Shown in pieces: positions 7,753 through 12,251 of a stretch of 12,251 bases of DNA. The notes below the pieces were generated by a model that saw only the letters and a program-made list of their open reading frames with translations, was not told the origin of the DNA and did no database searches. The stretch's first letter is position 1; every line of letters begins with the position of its first letter. Source of the DNA: Chitinophagaceae bacterium (GTDB lineage: Bacteria; Bacteroidota; Bacteroidia; Chitinophagales; Chitinophagaceae); NCBI GenBank assembly GCA_021738605.1, contig JAIPBY010000059.1, forward strand, positions 1 to 12,251, written 5' to 3'. Made by a program: the position numbers and the translations under genes.

Positions 7753-8601
7753 ATGCGTAACGTCTTTTTATTTCTCAAACGCTATTCTGTCTTTATTGTT
7801 TTCCTTGTCCTCCAGGGTTTGGCCCTTTCAATGCTGTTCAGCTACAATCGGTTCCATCAAACCACTTACGGCATGTTTTCCAATGAAGTTGCAGGAAAAT
7901 TGAACAAACGGGTGAACAAGGTGGAGTCTTTTTTTACGCTGAGAGATCAAAATCAGGCACTCCGCAAGCAAAATGCAGCCTTGCTTTCCTACCTGCCCTC
8001 AGGATCCTTCATTCCGGATACATCCTTTCTGTTTGTTGCTGACACGCTTGCCATTGATTCATTGAAGTCATATCGCCAGTACCAATACTTGGATGCCAAA
8101 ATTATTTCTAATTCAGTATTCCTGCAGCAAAACATTATGGTTTTGCACAGGGGATCAGCACAGGGTATAGTACCAAACATGTCAGTTGTCGGAACGGATG
8201 GTTTGATAGGAACTGTTCTCGGTGTCAGTGAAAACATGTCTGTGGTCATGAGCCTGCTTCACCGCCAGTCTAAAGTAATTGCGGTATTGAAGAAAGGCAG
8301 TGGCTTGGGGGAGGTTAGCTGGGATGGAAAGGATCCTCGTTATCTGCTACTTTCCAAGATTCCCAAAACAATTGTTGTGAAAAAAGGGGACACGGTGGTC
8401 AGCAGTCCATATTCTGACAAGTTCCCTCCAGGACTTCCCATCGGCTATGTTGAGAAGATCGATCAGGACCAGGAAACCAATACCTATAAATTGACAATCA
8501 GGACAGCGGTTGATTTTTATACTGTTCAACATGCATTCATTGTAAAAAACCTGTTGCAGGAAGAAATTGATCAATTAAAAAGCACAGTAATCAAGGAATG
8601 A
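7753..8601 (+). CDS. mreC: Rod shape-determining protein MreC
   Basis: MreC is a bitopic inner-membrane protein that connects MreB to PBP2 and RodA and activates the elongation complex. The 282-residue sequence has a short cytoplasmic start and one membrane helix (residues about 11-30). A coiled-coil-like stretch rich in K, E, Q and N follows (about 45-80, including RDQNQALRKQNAALL). The periplasmic beta domain comes next: LHRGSAQGIVPNMSVVGTDG (131-150) and GLIGTVLGVSENMSVV (150-165) are the typical MreC core. FPPGLPIGYVEKI (224-236) is the conserved late motif. The ATG at 7753 directly precedes the membrane helix. The stop codon overlaps the mreD start in an ATGA arrangement, suggesting translational coupling. 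The sequence diverges more than mreB, as is normal for this family. Confidence 0.93.
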   Translation: MRNVFLFLKRYSVFIVFLVLQGLALSMLFSYNRFHQTTYGMFSNEVAGKLNKRVNKVESFFTLRDQNQALRKQNAALLSYLPSGSFIPDTSFLFVADTLAIDSLKSYRQYQYLDAKIISNSVFLQQNIMVLHRGSAQGIVPNMSVVGTDGLIGTVLGVSENMSVVMSLLHRQSKVIAVLKKGSGLGEVSWDGKDPRYLLLSKIPKTIVVKKGDTVVSSPYSDKFPPGLPIGYVEKIDQDQETNTYKLTIRTAVDFYTVQHAFIVKNLLQEEIDQLKSTVIKE

Positions 8602-9119
8602 GTCTACTCTTCAAAAATATCGTCAGGTTCATATTCATCATGTTCTTCCAAATTTTTGTGCTGAACAAAATTCCTCCTTTGCACCAGTTTATCGTTCCTT
8701 ATTTCTACTTTGTATTCATCCTCTGGCTGCCATTCAACATCAAAAGGATACCCTTGCTTTTCATCAGCTTTGCTGTGGGAATGGTAGCAGATATGTTTTT
8801 CAAGACACCCGGATTGCACGCTTCAGCTTGTTTACTCATTGCATATGTCCGGCCATTTCTGATCAATCTTTTGCTACCCAAAGAAGCTACCGATTGGGGG
8901 AATGAGGAGCCCACAAAGAATACCATGGGTGCTGTGCCTTACGTTACCTATCTTATCATCCTTACCCTCTTGCATCATTTCTATCTTATTCTCCTGGAAT
9001 GGATGCAGTTTGGCAGTTTCCTTTATTTTGCCGGAAAGCTGATTGCCACTTCTCTGGTAAGCCTCTTGCTCATCATGATTGCAGATCTTTTTCTCAATAG
9101 AAAATCAAAACTCCGCTAA
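8598..9119 (+). CDS. mreD: Rod shape-determining protein MreD
   Basis: This is a 173-residue, very hydrophobic inner-membrane protein with about five predicted helices (roughly residues 8-24, 30-47, 50-67, 75-94 and 112-165 in two segments). MreD is a conserved partner of MreC in the elongation complex with no known enzymatic activity. The segment VGMVADMFFKTPGLHASACL (60-79), followed by YVRP (83-86), matches the conserved central part of MreD: an Asp-Met-Phe, then Pro-Gly-Leu-His. The start overlaps the mreC stop by 4 bases (ATGA). Identity comes from this motif, the size and hydrophobic profile, and above all its place between mreC and mrdA, because MreD sequences diverge strongly between lineages. 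Confidence 0.88.
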   Translation: MSLLFKNIVRFIFIMFFQIFVLNKIPPLHQFIVPYFYFVFILWLPFNIKRIPLLFISFAVGMVADMFFKTPGLHASACLLIAYVRPFLINLLLPKEATDWGNEEPTKNTMGAVPYVTYLIILTLLHHFYLILLEWMQFGSFLYFAGKLIATSLVSLLLIMIADLFLNRKSKLR

Positions 9120-9132
9120 ACTCACAAACCGC

Positions 9133-9140
9133 TAATTTTG
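9133..9140 (+). promoter_or_regulatory. Possible internal promoter -7 box ahead of mrdA
   Basis: TAATTTTG in the 41-base mreD-mrdA gap matches the Bacteroidota -7 consensus TAnnTTTG exactly. It lies 20 bases before the mrdA ATG, leaving room for a short leader. There is no TTG at the expected -33 position, so strength is uncertain and a chance match in AT-rich DNA is possible. If active, it would let mrdA and rodA be expressed apart from mreBCD. Confidence 0.3.
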
Positions 9141-9160
9141 CTGTTAATTCCGATTCAATT

Positions 9161-11206
9161 ATGCCAGCATTCAACCAGTCAAGACAAAATGTTATCAAGC
9201 TAATTTTTCTGGTTGCTTTTATCATTCTTGCCATCCGTTTGCTATATCTCCAGCTGTCTTCAACCCAATATGATCTGCTGGCACTTGACAATGCAGTGAG
9301 TAAAAAAATTGTATACCCTGATCGTGGAATCATTTTTGATAGAAAAGGGCGATCGATTCTTGAAAATACCCAGACCTATGACCTGATGGTGATGCCAACC
9401 CAATTGAAGGGGCTGGATACAGTAGGAATCTGTAACATACTCAAGATTGATATGACAACCTTTCGGGAACGCATCATTGGGGCCATCATTAAAAATGGTC
9501 GCTATCGGCCATCTATTTTTGAATCATCGCTCTCTGTAGAGGCATTTGTTCAACTGCAGGAGAACATCTTTCGCTTTGAACCAGGATTCTTTCTACAGGA
9601 AAGACCAATAAGGTCTTATCCCTTCAATGCTGCAGCACATATTCTTGGATATGTGGGAGAGGTTGATTCCAGCATCCTCAGGAAGACGAATTACTACTAT
9701 CAAATGGGGGATTATATGGGTCTCAGTGGTTTGGAGCGGTTTTATGAGCCCATCTTGATGGGCCAAAGGGGGGTGAGGTACCAGATCAAGGATAACAAGA
9801 ACAGGATTGTAGGTTCTTATGAAAATGGATTGTACGACTCGGTTGCCATAGCTGGCAGAAATCTGAGAACATCCATTGATATAGATATACAGGTCCTTGC
9901 AGAACGGATGCTAAAAAACAAATTGGGTGCAATTGTAGCCATTGATCCAAGATCTGGCGGCATCATCGCAATGGCCAGTGGCCCAACTTATGACCCCAAT
10001 CTTTTGACAGGAAACCAGCGCAGGAACAATTTCTCTTGGATGCTCAGGGATACGGCAAGGCCACTCTTCAACAGGGCCATCAAAGGGCAGTATCCACCAG
10101 GTTCAACTGTCAAGCCAGCAGGTGCATTGATTGCATTGGATGAGGGCGTCATTACTCCGGCATTTGGCCTTGGATGCAGTGGTGCATACTATGGCTGCAG
10201 GAGGGCCATTGGGTGTACCCACAAAACACCTGGTCATGCAGGAAATCTAAGGGTGGCGCTGTCCAATTCATGCAACAGTTATTTTTCTCACCTGTATAGA
10301 TTGGCAGTTGATAATCCCCGTTTGGGTGGGACGGTGAACGGATACCTCAGGTGGAAGCAATACATGAATTCATTTGGCTTGGGTGTAAGGCTGGGTGTAG
10401 ACTTGCCCAGCGAGGACAAGGGCCTGATTGCTGATACCAGTTTTTACAACAAATTATACAACCGATCCTGGGGTTCATGTACCAATGTTTTTCTCGGCAT
10501 TGGTCAAGGGGAGATGCAGGCTACACCGCTGCAAATGGCCAACATGATGTGCATCATAGCCAACAAAGGATTTTATTATACACCTCATTTTGTGCAAGCC
10601 ATTGATGGGCAACAGGAGTCAGACACGGTGTTGAACAGGTATAAGCAGAAGCACAAGGTTACCAATATTTCCAATGAAACCTTTGAAATTGTACAATTGG
10701 GAATGCAGGATGTTGTTGAACAGGGTACCGGAGGTGTTGCAAGAATTGAAGGCATTGCTGTTGCCGCAAAAACAGGTACTGCAGAAAACTATGGCATGAT
10801 TTATGGTAAGCGGGAGAAGTTGAAAGATCATTCCTGGTTCGTATGTTTTGCCCCCAGAGAAAATCCTACCATTGCAGTTGCTGTGATTGTTGAAAATGCT
10901 GGATTTGGGGCAACCTGGGCCGGACCCATGGCTGCGCTTGTAATGGAAAAATACCTGCGTGATACCCTTTCCGCTGCCAGGTGGAAGGAAGTGGAAAGGA
11001 TTGAAAATACAGAAATCATTCTTCCTATTGTCAAGACGAAACGCAAACGGTTGGATTCCCTTCGCAAAGAAAAAATGCGGAAGTTACAGTTAAAGGCAAC
11101 CTCAAGTGGAAAGTATCCTGGAAAAAACAATCCGGGTAAAAAAACAGCTGCTGTTCATTACCATTTTTCAGCCATCAAACCAGACAATGAAGAACAATTC
11201 ATTTGA
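9161..11206 (+). CDS. mrdA: Penicillin-binding protein 2 (elongation transpeptidase)
   Basis: This is a 681-residue class B penicillin-binding protein that cross-links peptidoglycan during lateral wall growth, paired with RodA. It has a short cytoplasmic tail, one membrane helix (residues about 11-29) and an N-terminal pedestal domain starting with YPDRGIIFDRKGRSI (52-66). The pedestal includes the PBP2-type stretch AAAHILGYVGEVD (157-169) and GLSGLERFYEPIL (187-199). The transpeptidase domain carries all three active-site motifs: STVK with catalytic S315, SCN (370-372) and KTGT (537-540). Between the first two lies a Cys/His-rich stretch (C339, C346, C352, H354, H359). After the catalytic fold, around residue 605, comes a basic tail of about 75 residues rich in Lys and Arg, periplasmic by topology. 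The start follows mreD by 41 bases and the end overlaps rodA by 20 bases. Context and motif pattern favour PBP2 over the division enzyme PBP3/FtsI, which normally sits in the dcw cluster. Confidence 0.95.
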   Translation: MPAFNQSRQNVIKLIFLVAFIILAIRLLYLQLSSTQYDLLALDNAVSKKIVYPDRGIIFDRKGRSILENTQTYDLMVMPTQLKGLDTVGICNILKIDMTTFRERIIGAIIKNGRYRPSIFESSLSVEAFVQLQENIFRFEPGFFLQERPIRSYPFNAAAHILGYVGEVDSSILRKTNYYYQMGDYMGLSGLERFYEPILMGQRGVRYQIKDNKNRIVGSYENGLYDSVAIAGRNLRTSIDIDIQVLAERMLKNKLGAIVAIDPRSGGIIAMASGPTYDPNLLTGNQRRNNFSWMLRDTARPLFNRAIKGQYPPGSTVKPAGALIALDEGVITPAFGLGCSGAYYGCRRAIGCTHKTPGHAGNLRVALSNSCNSYFSHLYRLAVDNPRLGGTVNGYLRWKQYMNSFGLGVRLGVDLPSEDKGLIADTSFYNKLYNRSWGSCTNVFLGIGQGEMQATPLQMANMMCIIANKGFYYTPHFVQAIDGQQESDTVLNRYKQKHKVTNISNETFEIVQLGMQDVVEQGTGGVARIEGIAVAAKTGTAENYGMIYGKREKLKDHSWFVCFAPRENPTIAVAVIVENAGFGATWAGPMAALVMEKYLRDTLSAARWKEVERIENTEIILPIVKTKRKRLDSLRKEKMRKLQLKATSSGKYPGKNNPGKKTAAVHYHFSAIKPDNEEQFI

Positions 11207-12251
11207 GATATCAAAGGGCACAGATTGGGTTCTTGTCGGAATCTATCTGGTACTGGTTTTTACTGGTATCGCTAGCATATTTGCCACCACTTACAGGGAT
11301 GAGAATATCATCACTGGTTTTCTTTCGTTCAAGACAGATTATAGTAGACAGTTGCTCTATTTTCTTATCTCTGTGGTATTGGCTGTTTTTATTTTACTGA
11401 CAGACAGTAAATTTTTTACCGCTACATCCAATATTTTTTATGTATTTGGTTTGATCCTGTTAATCCTGGTTTTCCCATTTCATACGGATGTGAAAGGAAC
11501 AAAATCAATTATACGGTTTTCAGGATTTCAATTACAACCTGCAGAACTCTGCAAAGTATTTGTGAACCTTGCTTTGGCAAAATACTTGTCATCCTTGGAC
11601 CTTAATTTTAAGAAGCTGCGTTCTCAATTGATCGCCGCATCACTGGTGTTGGTTCCTGCAATCCTTACTATTTTTCAAAGCGAGACTGGATTGGCCTTGG
11701 TATATTTCTCTTTCTTCTTGGTTATGTACCGCGAGGGACTTCCTTCCGCCATATTGGTAATTGTTTTTTCTTTGGCGGTGCTCGTTGTCATGACACTTTT
11801 GATTGACCAGAATCTTTTGGCCATCATCCTTACGCTTGCTGCTATTGGGTTTATTTATGCTGCAAGAAGACAGCTCAAAAGGGATCGGTCTGTCTTGGTC
11901 TTGGTTATTGCTATTTGGATTGTTGCAGTAGGCATTCAACGTTTCGCAGTACCCTATTTTTTCAATAGTGTTTTGAAGCCGTATCAGGTTCAGCGTATTT
12001 ATGCTACAGTGGGAAAGGATTTTCAGGTCGATACAGAGTCGATGAGTGAAGAGGATATTAAAAAAATGGAGGACAAGAAAAAGGCGGGGAATTATAATGT
12101 CAAGCAAAGCACGATTGCCATAGGTTCAGGTGGTTTTTGGGGAAAGGGTTTGATGAAGGGTACCCAAACGCGCTATGATTTTGTTCCTGAGCAAAGGACT
12201 GATTTCATTTTCTGTACCATTGGTGAAGGATTCGGATTTGCAGGAAGTATT
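11187..12251 (+). CDS. rodA: Rod shape-determining protein RodA, N-terminal and central part (3' end outside window)
   Basis: This is the SEDS-family glycosyltransferase that polymerises lipid II into glycan strands and works with PBP2. 355 codons are visible with no stop, so the gene continues past the right edge. The ATG at 11187 lies inside mrdA (20-base overlap). It begins MKNNSFEISKGTDW before the first helix, as in related RodA proteins, and the next in-frame ATG is far inside. Recognisable motifs are FQLQPAEL (residues 114-121), QSETGLALV (164-172, usually QPDxG), YNVKQSTIAIGSGG (303-316), GKGLMKGTQ (319-327) and VPEQRTDFIF (333-342). From the family, Asp339 in TDFIF is likely the conserved functional Asp. 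Two oddities: the Trp usual in the GxKSW motif is Ile (I108), and the loop before YNVKQS carries a charged insertion (about 275-300). RodA is preferred over FtsW because of the mrdA neighbour. Confidence 0.93.
   Translation, partial: MKNNSFEISKGTDWVLVGIYLVLVFTGIASIFATTYRDENIITGFLSFKTDYSRQLLYFLISVVLAVFILLTDSKFFTATSNIFYVFGLILLILVFPFHTDVKGTKSIIRFSGFQLQPAELCKVFVNLALAKYLSSLDLNFKKLRSQLIAASLVLVPAILTIFQSETGLALVYFSFFLVMYREGLPSAILVIVFSLAVLVVMTLLIDQNLLAIILTLAAIGFIYAARRQLKRDRSVLVLVIAIWIVAVGIQRFAVPYFFNSVLKPYQVQRIYATVGKDFQVDTESMSEEDIKKMEDKKKAGNYNVKQSTIAIGSGGFWGKGLMKGTQTRYDFVPEQRTDFIFCTIGEGFGFAGSI

Noticed and set aside
11203..11400. Open frame of 65 codons starting just before the mrdA stop
   Set aside because: It is out of frame with rodA, whose true reading frame starts at 11187 and is supported by family motifs through the window end.
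11640..12107. Antisense open frame of 155 codons under rodA
   Set aside because: rodA is clearly coding in this interval with conserved SEDS motifs. The antisense product has no recognisable feature.

Overview
This window looks like the chromosome of a Bacteroidota bacterium, most likely in or near the Chitinophagales. That placement is inferred from protein character and the mreB-mreC-mreD-mrdA-rodA gene order. It is also supported by A-rich leaders that mostly lack Shine-Dalgarno sequences, and by promoter-like boxes of the Bacteroidota type (TAnnTTTG with an upstream TTG). I cannot name a genus from sequence alone.

Layout. Positions 1-366 (+) hold the 3' end of serS, whose start lies outside the window. 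It runs head-on into a leftward three-gene cluster on the minus strand (372-5223), which in transcription order is a POT-family peptide/proton symporter, an OPT-family oligopeptide transporter and an AlkB-type alkane 1-monooxygenase. The genes are separated by only 27 and 10 bases, so they probably form an operon. A 79-base divergent intergenic region separates this cluster from purD (+), the GAR synthetase of purine synthesis. After a 104-base gap comes the cell-shape cluster on the plus strand: mreB, mreC, mreD, mrdA (PBP2) and rodA. rodA runs off the right edge.

How the genes work together. MreB filaments, linked by MreC and MreD, position the RodA glycan polymerase and the PBP2 transpeptidase, which together build the lateral wall (the Rod complex). 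Tight spacing supports co-expression: mreC/mreD overlap by 4 bases and mrdA/rodA by 20. There may be an internal promoter before mrdA. The two peptide transporters are unrelated families that probably serve peptide uptake. The link to AlkB is not explained by known biology.

Most of the window is conserved housekeeping sequence. I see no mobile element, CRISPR array, RNA gene or defence system, and I do not claim a new system. The items most worth checking are the pot-opt-alkB grouping, an apparent loss of a conserved Trp and a charged loop insertion in RodA, a Cys/His-rich stretch in PBP2, and a small hairpin covering a Shine-Dalgarno-like sequence before mreC. The window is densely coding, with no gene-free stretch above 300 bases.
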